Source: an uncultured Oscillospiraceae bacterium
Lineage (GTDB): Bacteria; Bacillota; Clostridia; Oscillospirales; Acutalibacteraceae
DNA length: 12,237 nt
Assembly (NCBI GenBank): GCA_900549675.1
Contig: URPG01000031.1
Coordinates: 1-12,237, forward strand
Direction of reading: 5' to 3'
Shown here: piece after piece, positions 1-7,796 of the stretch
Position numbering within the stretch: position 1 is the first letter of the stretch
Layout of the letters: each line of letters starts with the position of its first letter
Position numbers and translations under genes: made by a program
Notes under the pieces: generated by a model
What the model was told of the DNA's origin: nothing
The model's input: only the letters and a program-made list of their open reading frames with translations
The model's database searches: none

Positions 1-458
1 ATGAATTTGATTTATCCAAGCTTCGCTACGGTAAAATTATCATTATGGCCGACGCTGACGTTGACGGTGCCCATATCCGTACCTTATTGCTGACATTTTT
101 CTTCCGTTTTATGCGCCCATTGGTGGAGGAGGGGCATATTTATTTGGCTTGTCCTCCTTTATTCAGGGTCAGCAAAGGAAAACGCCATGTCTATGCTTAT
201 GATGATGAAGAAAGAGATGCAATCATGGCAGAATTTGGATCGGGTTATGATATTCAGCGCTATAAAGGTCTTGGTGAAATGGACGCTGAACAGCTTTGGG
301 AAACAACAATGAATCCCGAAACCCGTTTGATGAAACGTGTTGAACTTGAAGACGCTGTGACTGCTGACGAAACCTTCTCTATTTTAATGGGAGATAAGGT
401 AGAACCTCGTCGTCTGTTTATCGAAAAGAATGCCAAATATGCTGAGTATGAAGTGTAA
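1..458 (+). CDS. gyrB: DNA gyrase subunit B, C-terminal part (5' truncated by window edge)
   Basis: GyrB is the ATPase and TOPRIM subunit of DNA gyrase, which works with GyrA to introduce negative supercoils. Only the last 151 codons are present. The reading frame is set by the codon at position 3 and continues without a stop to TAA at 456-458. The segment begins in the TOPRIM domain: IIIMADADVDGAHIR carries the DxDxD metal-binding aspartates, followed by LLLTFFFR. Next come PPLFRVSKGK and IQRYKGLGEM, the usual GyrB tail signature, and the end FIEKNAKYAEYEV. There is no large insert of the kind found in E. coli GyrB, so this is the compact Gram-positive form. ParE is similar, but the presence of a GyrA-box-bearing gyrA 592 nt downstream makes GyrB the right call. 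Confidence 0.97.
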   Translation, partial: EFDLSKLRYGKIIIMADADVDGAHIRTLLLTFFFRFMRPLVEEGHIYLACPPLFRVSKGKRHVYAYDDEERDAIMAEFGSGYDIQRYKGLGEMDAEQLWETTMNPETRLMKRVELEDAVTADETFSILMGDKVEPRRLFIEKNAKYAEYEV

Positions 459-514
459 ATGATTTTCATTCACAGAGTCTATGGACTTTTATGAATTTTG
501 AAAGGATAGTTTTC

Positions 515-1021
515 ATGCCCTCTTATGAAGAGTTTTCTTATACCCTTGAAGAAGAAGAAATTGTAAAAGCACTGAGAATTTCAGGATATTATCGGATTAG
601 CCCCAAAAGAATGGTTATACAAACTGTTCTCTTATTGGCGTTGTTTGTATTTTTCTTAGTGAGTTTTTTCTTAACCTTTGAGTGGTTTAATTTAGCGATG
701 TCTGTCGTGTGTGTTGTGGTCATGTGTTTTTTTCACTTTGTGCCTTTAATTGATATGAAACACAAGGCAAAGCAGGCAGAAAAAGAAATTAAGTTAAGAC
801 TTTATCCTACTGTTTTATATTATTATGGGAAACAAAATACGACAACAATCCCGCTGAAACAGGCAAAAGTCCGGTTTGACAGCAAGAATGAAATTCTATC
901 TGTTATGCCGCAAGAGGGCGGCTTTTTGGCAATTCCTTTCCGTAGTTTGCCAAAAGATAAAAAATCTATTATTACACATCAACTTTTAGAGTACGCTGAT
1001 GAAAGGGTAAAAGGATATTGA
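515..1021 (+). CDS. Small two-pass membrane protein, YcxB-like
   Basis: A 168-residue protein of unproven function between gyrB and gyrA. Residues 1-32 are cytoplasmic-looking and begin with an acidic stretch (EEEE at 12-15). Two hydrophobic segments follow at about 33-55 and 58-78, joined by a very short turn (FEW), so both ends are probably on the cytoplasmic side. A Lys-rich juxtamembrane stretch (MKHKAKQAEKEIKLR) leads into a soluble C-terminal domain of about 80 residues with alternating beta-like strands, including TTTIPLKQAKVRF, EILSV and FLAIPFRSLPKDKK. This layout resembles YcxB-like C-terminal-domain proteins, and I assign it on pattern only. I chose ATG 515 because AAAGGA at 501-506 lies 8 nt before it. 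An in-frame ATG at 491 has no comparable binding site. It sits 56 nt after gyrB and 29 nt before gyrA, so it is probably co-transcribed with both. Confidence 0.8.
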   Translation: MPSYEEFSYTLEEEEIVKALRISGYYRISPKRMVIQTVLLLALFVFFLVSFFLTFEWFNLAMSVVCVVVMCFFHFVPLIDMKHKAKQAEKEIKLRLYPTVLYYYGKQNTTTIPLKQAKVRFDSKNEILSVMPQEGGFLAIPFRSLPKDKKSIITHQLLEYADERVKGY

Positions 1022-1050
1022 TGTCCTAAAAAGTGTCCACGGGGGTTATT

Positions 1051-3618
1051 ATGAGTTTTGATCATACCAATGACAGCAATGATAAAAATGAAATGATGGC
1101 AGGAAAATTGCATATCGTCAATTTGGAAGAAGAAATGAAAAAATCTTTCATAGACTATTCTATGGCGGTTATTGTATCCAGAGCCTTGCCTGATGTTCGT
1201 GATGGTTTAAAACCGGTTCACAGAAGAATTTTATATACCATGTATGAGAATTCTCTATGGCCTGAAAAACCATATCGTAAGTGTGCCACCACGGTTGGTG
1301 CTGTGCTGGGCAGTTATCACCCTCACGGCGACGCCTCTGTTTATGATGCATTGGTGCGTTTGGCACAAGATTTTTCTATGCGGTATATGTTGGTTGACGG
1401 CCACGGTAACTTTGGTTCAGTGGACGGTGACCCGCCTGCTGCTTATCGTTATACAGAAGCCAGAATGAGTAAATTATCCGTGGATATGCTCGCTGATATT
1501 GATAAAAAAACAGTTGACTATAAACCAAACTTTGATGACCAAAAGCAAGAGCCGGTTGTACTGCCGACACATTTCCCAAATTTACTGGTCAATGGTTCTA
1601 CCGGTATTGCTGTAGGTATGGCAACGAATATTCCTCCTCATAATATGGGAGAGGTGGTAGATGGCCTTTGCTGTTTGATTGATAATCCTGAGGCTACTCT
1701 TGATGAAATTATGGAGCATATTAAAGGTCCTGATTTTCCGACCGCCGGTATTATTATGGGACGTAAAGGCATTCGTGCCGCTTATGCAACAGGCAGAGGA
1801 AAAGTAACTGTTCGGGCAAGAGCGGAGATTGTGGAGGACGACAAAGGACGTACTAAAATTATTGTAAGTGAATTGCCTTATCAGGTAAATAAAGCTAGAT
1901 TAATTGAACATATCAGTGAATTGGTAAAAGATAAAAGAATCGACGGTATTTCAGGTATCAATGACCACTCCGACCGAAACGGTATGCATATTGTCATTGA
2001 TATCAAGCGGGATGCCGCACCGCAGATTGTCCTCAATTATCTGTATTCCTATACGCAAATGCAGACGACTTTCGGCGTTATTATGCTCGCTATTGTGGAC
2101 GGTGTACCGAAAACACTGACACTGATTGAAATTTTGCAGGAGTATATTAAATTCCAGCTGGATGTTGTCAAGAGAAGAACAGAATTTGACCTTAAAAAAG
2201 CACAGGACAGAGCCCATATCTTAGCAGCTTTGATGAAAGCACTGGATTTTATTGATGAAGTTATTTCTATCTTACGCAGTTCTAAAACAATTGCAGAAGG
2301 TAAAGAGGCCTTGATGAATCGTTTTGAATTCGATGAAGTGCAGGCACAGGCAATTGTTCAAATGCGTTTGGGTCAATTAACCGGTTTAGAGCGAGAAAAA
2401 CTAGAAGAAGAACTTGAAGCTTTACAAGCTAAAATCGAAGATTATTTGGATATTTTAAGCAATGAAAATCGCCGTTTGATGATTATCAAAGATGAGGCAA
2501 TTGCTATTAAAAATAAATACAGTGATGAAAGAAGAACGGAAATTGTAGCTGTCAGCGGGGAAGTAGACATTGAAGATTTAATTCCTGTTGAAGAATGTGT
2601 ATTGACACTGACCAATTTCGGCTATGTGAAACGCCAAAAGGTGGATATCTATAAGACTCAGAAGCGCGGCGGACGTGGTGTGAGCGCCATGACAAGACGT
2701 GAAGAAGACATTGCCACGGAGATGTTCATTACCAGCTCTCATGATTATGTCATGTTCTTCTCTAGCTTGGGCAAGGTATATAAGCTGAAATGCTATGAAA
2801 TTCCTGAGGGTTCTCGTAACAGCAGGGGCATGAATATTATGAATTTATTGCCGTTGGAGCCGGAGGAACAGATTACCTCAATGATTCGTGTATCTGAATT
2901 TGAGGAAGATAAATTTCTGGTTATGGTGACGAAGAAAGGTATTATTAAACGTACCAAATTATCTGCCTTTGATACAGCCAGAAAAGGCGGGCTGATTGCC
3001 ATTAACCTGGATGAAGGCGATATGCTCAGCTGGGTTAGAATGACAGACGGAAATAATAAGCTTTTGGTTGCCACCAAAGAAGGTATGGCGATTGCTTTCT
3101 TGGAAAGTGATGTGCGTGAAATCGGAAGAGCCGGTCGTGGCGTAAAAGCTTTAACGCTGAAAGAGGATGACTATGTAATCGGTATGTCTGTATTGCGTGA
3201 GGGTGCGTATGTATTGACTGTATCTGAAACAGGGAACGGACGTCTGTCACGGCAGTCTGATTATCGTATTCAAAACAGAGGCGGTAAAGGTCTTAAAAAT
3301 TACCATGTGGATCGCTATGGTAAAGTGGCGGCGATTCAGGTGGTTGATTTGGAAGACGACATCATATTGATTTCAGAAAATGGAATCATTATTCGTATTG
3401 CCGCTGAATCTATTCGTATATGTTCACGTCCCAGCAAGGGTGTTAAGGTCATGCGTATCGAAGAGGGGAATCGTGTTGTCACCTTGGCAAGAGCACCCCA
3501 TGAAGAGGATGCTGTGGATGACGTGGAGATAGAAGACGACGGTGCCGAAGAAGGTGCCGATGATGATGAAATTATGGAAGAAACAGATGAGAATACAGTT
3601 GAAACAACGGAAGAATAA
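1051..3618 (+). CDS. gyrA: DNA gyrase subunit A
   Basis: GyrA cuts and rejoins DNA and wraps it around its C-terminal domain for negative supercoiling with GyrB. The protein has 855 residues. The N-terminal winged-helix/tower core starts with VNLEEEMKKSFIDYSMAV and SRALPDVRDGLKPVHRRI. The catalytic tyrosine is Tyr134 in AAYRYTEARMS. The quinolone region reads HPHGDASVYDALVRLAQ (90-106), with Ala95 where E. coli has Ser83 and Asp99 where it has Asp87. The C-terminal beta-pinwheel contains the GyrA box QKRGGRG (537-543), which argues for gyrase rather than topoisomerase IV, and a later copy QNRGGKG (741-747). Residues 817-855 form a strongly acidic tail. ATG 1051 is preferred because a G-rich site (GGGGG, 1041-1045) lies 5 nt upstream; GTG 1033 would add six residues and lacks a good site. 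Tandem TAA stops end the gene. Confidence 0.97.
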   Translation: MSFDHTNDSNDKNEMMAGKLHIVNLEEEMKKSFIDYSMAVIVSRALPDVRDGLKPVHRRILYTMYENSLWPEKPYRKCATTVGAVLGSYHPHGDASVYDALVRLAQDFSMRYMLVDGHGNFGSVDGDPPAAYRYTEARMSKLSVDMLADIDKKTVDYKPNFDDQKQEPVVLPTHFPNLLVNGSTGIAVGMATNIPPHNMGEVVDGLCCLIDNPEATLDEIMEHIKGPDFPTAGIIMGRKGIRAAYATGRGKVTVRARAEIVEDDKGRTKIIVSELPYQVNKARLIEHISELVKDKRIDGISGINDHSDRNGMHIVIDIKRDAAPQIVLNYLYSYTQMQTTFGVIMLAIVDGVPKTLTLIEILQEYIKFQLDVVKRRTEFDLKKAQDRAHILAALMKALDFIDEVISILRSSKTIAEGKEALMNRFEFDEVQAQAIVQMRLGQLTGLEREKLEEELEALQAKIEDYLDILSNENRRLMIIKDEAIAIKNKYSDERRTEIVAVSGEVDIEDLIPVEECVLTLTNFGYVKRQKVDIYKTQKRGGRGVSAMTRREEDIATEMFITSSHDYVMFFSSLGKVYKLKCYEIPEGSRNSRGMNIMNLLPLEPEEQITSMIRVSEFEEDKFLVMVTKKGIIKRTKLSAFDTARKGGLIAINLDEGDMLSWVRMTDGNNKLLVATKEGMAIAFLESDVREIGRAGRGVKALTLKEDDYVIGMSVLREGAYVLTVSETGNGRLSRQSDYRIQNRGGKGLKNYHVDRYGKVAAIQVVDLEDDIILISENGIIIRIAAESIRICSRPSKGVKVMRIEEGNRVVTLARAPHEEDAVDDVEIEDDGAEEGADDDEIMEETDENTVETTEE

Positions 3619-3629
3619 TAAGTAATAAG

Positions 3630-3681
3630 TATGAATGCGTAAACAAGTTTTCTAAACAAGAGAGCTGTTTACGCATTCGTA
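3630..3681. repeat. Long inverted repeat between gyrA and mnmE
   Basis: A perfect 13-bp inverted repeat, GAATGCGTAAACA (3633-3645) and TGTTTACGCATTC (3666-3678), extends to 16 pairs at 3630-3681 with one G-U pair. The loop is 20 nt. It begins 11 nt after the gyrA stop and ends 31 nt before the mnmE start. No run of T follows on either strand, so it is a poor match to a standard intrinsic terminator. It could be an imperfect terminator, a transcript-processing or stability hairpin, or a protein-binding dyad. The octamer TAAACAAG also occurs twice in direct orientation (3640-3647 and 3653-3660), one copy overlapping the left arm. Confidence 0.7.
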
Positions 3682-3712
3682 AAGTTTATTGGAAAAGAAG
3701 GAAGTGAAAAAA

Positions 3713-5074
3713 ATGACAATTGCTGCCATTTCAACAGCTGCTGCTTCCGGAGGAATCGGTATTGTTCGTATTTCAGGTGAGAACGCGCGCGAGATTGCTG
3801 ATAAAGTATTTAAAGCAAAGAGTGGTAAGAAAACAGCTTCTATGAAAGGCTACACAGCCGCATTTGGAGAGGCTTTCACCAAAGAAGGAGAGAAGATTGA
3901 CGACGTGATTGCGTTGGTATTTGCGGCGCCCAGAAGCTATACAGGTGAAGATACCGTAGAATTATCCTGTCATGGTGGATTATATGTAACCCAAAGGTTG
4001 TTAAAAGCCGTGCTGTCAGCAGGTGCAGTGTTAGCTGAAAAAGGTGAATTTACCAAACGGGCTTTTTTAAACGGAAAAATGGATTTGGCACAGGCAGAAG
4101 CTGTGATGCAGTTGATTCAGGCCAATGAAGAACAATCAGCCAAGGCGGCAATTGCCGGAAACAGTGGGGTTCTTTCACAGAAAATCAATCATATGAAAGC
4201 CAGACTTACTGATATGGCGGCTCATCTTTCGGTATGGGCAGATTTTCCCGATGATGATGTCCCTCAAGTAGATGAAAAACAATTACAGGTGGATTTACAA
4301 GAAGTAAGAAAAAACTTGAAAGAGCTCCTCAGCGGATTTGATAAAGGAAAAATGATGCGTGAAGGTGTTTCTGTGGTTATAGCAGGGCGAACTAACGCAG
4401 GAAAATCTACTTTGATGAATTTATTGTCAGGTTGTGAGCGTTCTATTGTCACGCATTATGAGGGGACAACCCGAGATGTTGTAGAAGAAACCGTCATTGT
4501 AGGAGGGATTCCTCTCAAACTTGCCGATACAGCGGGAATCCGTGATACGGAGGATCCTGTCGAGAAAATTGGTGTGAATCTGTCAAAAGAGAAAATTCGT
4601 TCGGCACAATTGATTTTAGCGGTATTTGATATTTCAAAGCCTCTGGAAGAAAGCGACATGGAATGGATTCAGTTATTGGAAAATCAACGTGTGATTGCGG
4701 TGTTCAATAAAACAGATTTGGAACAAAAAGCAGATATTGAATTTATCAAACAGAAATTTAAAAATCATGTTTTCCTATCGGCTTCGCAAGGAAAGGGAAT
4801 TTCTGATTTAGAAAAAAAATTAGCAAAGGTACTGCATACCGAAGATTTTAATCCCATGAGTGGAATTTTATATACTGAAAGACAGCGTATCGATACAGAA
4901 AGAGCCTTGGCTGCTGTACAAGAGGCAATTGACGCCTATTCCAGTGGATTGACGTTAGATGCCGTAACCATTTGTGTGGAAGATGCATTATCAGCTTTAT
5001 ATGAGCTTACCGGTGAAAATGTATCAGAAGGTGTAATCGGAGAGGTTTTTGAACAATTTTGTGTGGGAAAATAA
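3713..5074 (+). CDS. mnmE: tRNA modification GTPase MnmE
   Basis: MnmE, with MnmG, installs the (carboxymethyl)aminomethyl group at C5 of wobble uridine 34 in certain tRNAs, using a tetrahydrofolate one-carbon unit, FAD and GTP. The protein has 453 residues, the normal family length. The N-terminal folate-binding domain starts TIAAISTAAASGGIGIVRIS and includes PRSYTGEDTVELSCHGG. A helical domain follows and holds an inserted G domain: P-loop GRTNAGKS (225-232), GTTRD, DTAG, NKTD and the SAS motif. The C-terminus is FCVGK, whose Cys450 is the conserved family cysteine. The start at ATG 3713 has AAGGAAG (3698-3704) 8 nt upstream; an earlier in-frame TTG at 3689 is not supported by family length. 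It is followed by mnmG, as in most bacteria. Confidence 0.97.
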   Translation: MTIAAISTAAASGGIGIVRISGENAREIADKVFKAKSGKKTASMKGYTAAFGEAFTKEGEKIDDVIALVFAAPRSYTGEDTVELSCHGGLYVTQRLLKAVLSAGAVLAEKGEFTKRAFLNGKMDLAQAEAVMQLIQANEEQSAKAAIAGNSGVLSQKINHMKARLTDMAAHLSVWADFPDDDVPQVDEKQLQVDLQEVRKNLKELLSGFDKGKMMREGVSVVIAGRTNAGKSTLMNLLSGCERSIVTHYEGTTRDVVEETVIVGGIPLKLADTAGIRDTEDPVEKIGVNLSKEKIRSAQLILAVFDISKPLEESDMEWIQLLENQRVIAVFNKTDLEQKADIEFIKQKFKNHVFLSASQGKGISDLEKKLAKVLHTEDFNPMSGILYTERQRIDTERALAAVQEAIDAYSSGLTLDAVTICVEDALSALYELTGENVSEGVIGEVFEQFCVGK

Positions 5075-5115
5075 AAGGATAAACTGTGAACCTTTTAAAT
5101 GGAAGGATGTCATCT

Positions 5116-6990
5116 ATGGAATATTATCAAGCAGAAGATTTTGATGTTGCCGTTATTGGAGCAGGTCATGCGGGAATTGAAGCAGGACTTGCTTCTGCTC
5201 GTTTAGGCTGTAAAACGGCAGTGTTTACCATAAATTTAGATGCGGTAGGAAATTGTCCCTGCAATCCCAGTATTGGCGGAACGGCAAAAGGGCATTTAGT
5301 AAGAGAAATTGACGCATTGGGCGGTGAAATGGGAAAGACGGCAGATAAGACGATGATTCAAAGTAGAATGCTGAATCGAGGAAAGGGTCCGGCTGTTCAT
5401 TCCTTACGGGCACAAATTGACCGTGTTTCTTATGAAAAAGAAATGAAGCATAAGCTTGAAACATGTCCCAATCTGGCTTTAAAACAGGCTGAGATTATTG
5501 ATGTTCGGCAAAAAGAAGAACGCTGGGAAGTAGTAACAAGATTAGGCGCTATTCATGAAGTTAAGGCCGTAATTATTGCAACCGGTACATTTTTAGGAGG
5601 GCGCATTTTTATCGGTGAGGTTTCTTATGAAAGTGGACCAGATGGTATGTTTCCTGCTACTTTCTTGACACAAGCTTTATTAAAATTAGGTATCTCTTTA
5701 AGAAGATTTAAAACTGGAACCCCTGCAAGAGTGCTTCGTTCTTCTATTGATTTTAGTGATTTAGAGGTACAGGAGGGGGATGAGCCGATTGTTCCGTTCT
5801 CTTATGAAACCAAAGAAAGACTGGAAAACAAAGATGTTTGTTACATTAGCTGGACAAATGATAAAACAAAGGAAATAATTCAAAAAAATATTCAGCGCTC
5901 CCCACTGTATGCCGGTATGATAGAGGGGGTTGGTCCCCGCTATTGTCCGAGTTTGGAAGATAAAATTATGCGCTTTGCCGATAAAAAACGCCACCAATTG
6001 TTTATTGAGCCATGCGGGTTGGATACCGAAGAAATGTATTTGCAGGGAATGAGTTCTTCTCTGCCGGAAGAAGTACAGGTACAATTTTATCGTACGATTA
6101 AAGGATTGGAAAATGTACAGATTATGAGAACTGCCTATGCCATCGAATACGATTGTGCAGACCCGCTTCAACTGTTATCAACTCTTGAATTTATGGATTT
6201 TCCAGGGTTATATGGTGCCGGTCAATTCAATGGAAGTTCCGGCTATGAAGAGGCTGCCGCACAGGGGTTAGTGGCAGGGATTAATGCCGCATTAAAAATA
6301 CAGGGAAGAGAACCTTTAATTTTGGACCGTTCTACTTCCTATATCGGTACTTTAATTGATGATTTAATTACGAAGGGTGTAACGGACCCGTATCGCATGA
6401 TGACCTCCCGTTCGGAGTACCGCCTGATTTTAAGGCAAGATAATGCTGATGAAAGACTCACAGAAATTGGAAGAAGTATTGGATTGATTTCTGATGAACG
6501 TTGGGAGGAATTCCAAGAAAAAATGAGAATGAAACAAGAAGAACTTAAGAGGACACAAAAAGTCATTTTTTCTCCTACTCCTGAACTGAATGAAATTTTA
6601 GTTTCACGTGAAACATCTCCTGTTATTACAGGCATTCGGCTCTGTGATATTTTAAAGCGCCCGCAAATTTCTTATGCAGATATTCAAGATTTGGACACGA
6701 CAAGACCTGATTATCCCGAATCCATCTTTGAAAGTGTTGAAATTGAGTTAAAATATGAGGGATATATACGCAGACAAAAGGCAGATATAGCAGAAATGCA
6801 GCGGTTAGAAGTAAAAAAGCTTTCTGTTGATTTTGATTATTCTCAAATTAAAGGACTTCGTTTAGAGGCAATTGAAAAATTAAATAAAATTCATCCCGAA
6901 AATATTGGACAGGCAAGCCGTATTTCAGGGGTGAGTCCTGCGGATATTTCAATTCTACTGATATGGTTGGCGACAAAAGGAAAAGAATAA
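5116..6990 (+). CDS. mnmG: tRNA uridine 5-carboxymethylaminomethyl modification enzyme MnmG (GidA)
   Basis: This is the FAD-dependent partner of MnmE in wobble-uridine (U34) modification. From ATG 5116 it has 624 residues, typical of the long MnmG form. The dinucleotide-binding motif IGAGHAGIEAG is at about 14-24. The GNCPCNPSIGG signature carries Cys47, and RYCPSLEDK carries Cys277, the two functional cysteines of the family. GKGPAVHSLRAQ, GYEEAAAQGLVAGINAA (from 376) and SRSEYRLILRQDNAD are further family signatures. Start choice: GGAAGG at 5101-5106 is 9 nt before ATG 5116. GTG 5086 also has a good site (AAAGGA, 6 nt upstream) and would add ten residues, so the N-terminus is not fully certain. 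The gene lies 41 nt after mnmE and 19 nt before rsmG. A parS site is embedded in codons 495-500. Confidence 0.97.
   Translation: MEYYQAEDFDVAVIGAGHAGIEAGLASARLGCKTAVFTINLDAVGNCPCNPSIGGTAKGHLVREIDALGGEMGKTADKTMIQSRMLNRGKGPAVHSLRAQIDRVSYEKEMKHKLETCPNLALKQAEIIDVRQKEERWEVVTRLGAIHEVKAVIIATGTFLGGRIFIGEVSYESGPDGMFPATFLTQALLKLGISLRRFKTGTPARVLRSSIDFSDLEVQEGDEPIVPFSYETKERLENKDVCYISWTNDKTKEIIQKNIQRSPLYAGMIEGVGPRYCPSLEDKIMRFADKKRHQLFIEPCGLDTEEMYLQGMSSSLPEEVQVQFYRTIKGLENVQIMRTAYAIEYDCADPLQLLSTLEFMDFPGLYGAGQFNGSSGYEEAAAQGLVAGINAALKIQGREPLILDRSTSYIGTLIDDLITKGVTDPYRMMTSRSEYRLILRQDNADERLTEIGRSIGLISDERWEEFQEKMRMKQEELKRTQKVIFSPTPELNEILVSRETSPVITGIRLCDILKRPQISYADIQDLDTTRPDYPESIFESVEIELKYEGYIRRQKADIAEMQRLEVKKLSVDFDYSQIKGLRLEAIEKLNKIHPENIGQASRISGVSPADISILLIWLATKGKE
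6600..6615. promoter_or_regulatory. parS: parS site inside mnmG
   Basis: AGTTTCACGTGAAACA matches the bacterial parS consensus TGTTTCACGTGAAACA at 15 of 16 positions. The inner 14-bp palindrome GTTTCACGTGAAAC is perfect; only the first base differs. It is the expected binding site of the ParB encoded downstream, about 3 kb away. In the mnmG frame it encodes Val-Ser-Arg-Glu-Thr (496-500). Origin-proximal parS sites inside genes are well known in Bacillota. Confidence 0.93.
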
Positions 6991-7009
6991 AAGAGAGGAA
7001 TCCTTTTTC

Positions 7010-7720
7010 ATGGAGAATATAGAATCGATACTAATTGAGATAGCAGGAAATGAAAATATTACGATTACGGAAAAGCAATCCAAGCAATTCCAAACTTATT
7101 TTGAATTGTTATTGGAGTGGAACAACAAAATAAATTTGACTTCTATTACAGAATCTGTTAAAATTGTAGAAAAACATTTCTTAGATAGCATTATGCTGCT
7201 GAAATATATTTCATTTGGCAAAGTAAACTTAGTAGATGTGGGAACAGGAGCTGGATTCCCCGGAGTACCGCTGAAGATTATGTGCCCTGATTTAGAATTG
7301 ACATTGATGGATAGCTTGAAAAAAAGGTTAATTTTTTTGGATACGCTTTGTGAGGCTTTAGAGATAGAGGCAGAAACGGTTCATTTTCGTGCAGAGGATG
7401 CCGGACGGGATTTGGTTTATAGAGAATCTTTTGATTATGTGACGGCCAGAGCAGTAGCAAGCTTGAATGTGCTATCAGAATACTGCTTACCGCTTGCGAA
7501 AAAAAACGGCAAGTTTTTAGCGATGAAAGGTCCAAATCTGGAAGAGGAATTGGCAAATTCAAAAAAAGCAATTGCTGCATTAGGAGGGAGAACAGAAAAA
7601 GTAGAAAAATTCTCTTTGCCTTGCGGTGACGAAAGAACGTTGGTTATCATTGAGAAAAGAGAAAAAACTCATTTCAAGTATCCCCGCCATAGCAGTATAA
7701 TTGCTAAAAAGCCACTGTAA
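7010..7720 (+). CDS. rsmG: 16S rRNA (guanine-527-N7)-methyltransferase RsmG (GidB)
   Basis: RsmG methylates N7 of G527 in 16S rRNA, near the decoding region, using S-adenosylmethionine; loss in other bacteria gives low-level streptomycin resistance. The protein has 236 residues, the usual size. Family signatures in order are WNNKINLTSI (37-46), KHFLDS (55-60), the SAM-binding glycine motif VDVGTGAGFPGVPLKI (75-90), the acidic MDSLKKR after strand 2, and TARAVASL (145-152). The basic tail ends in KKPL, typical of the family. The start ATG 7010 has AGAGAGGA at 6992-6999, 10 nt upstream. The gene is 19 nt after mnmG, so it probably belongs to the mnmE-mnmG-rsmG transcript. Confidence 0.96.
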   Translation: MENIESILIEIAGNENITITEKQSKQFQTYFELLLEWNNKINLTSITESVKIVEKHFLDSIMLLKYISFGKVNLVDVGTGAGFPGVPLKIMCPDLELTLMDSLKKRLIFLDTLCEALEIEAETVHFRAEDAGRDLVYRESFDYVTARAVASLNVLSEYCLPLAKKNGKFLAMKGPNLEEELANSKKAIAALGGRTEKVEKFSLPCGDERTLVIIEKREKTHFKYPRHSSIIAKKPL

Positions 7721-7782
7721 ATTCCTTTTTTCGCCGACAGCATACAACAAAACATGCGCCTCGTCTGTGCTAAACTAGCATT

Positions 7783-7796
7783 AAAGGAGGCAAACC
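7783..7796 (+). promoter_or_regulatory. Strong ribosome binding site of noc
   Basis: AAAGGAGG at 7783-7790 is the best Shine-Dalgarno match in the window, 6 nt before ATG 7797. It overlaps an in-frame upstream TAA at 7782-7784, so together they fix the noc start. Confidence 0.85.

Noticed and set aside
491..514. Earlier ATG start for the gene between gyrB and gyrA
   Set aside because: No Shine-Dalgarno match; AAAGGA fits ATG 515.
1033..1050. GTG start for gyrA at 1033
   Set aside because: No good ribosome binding site before it, while ATG 1051 has a G-rich site at proper distance.
7721..7796. Promoter for noc (TGCTAAACT as extended -10)
   Set aside because: No matching -35 at 16-18 bp, and the -10 is weak. 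It may exist but I cannot support it.
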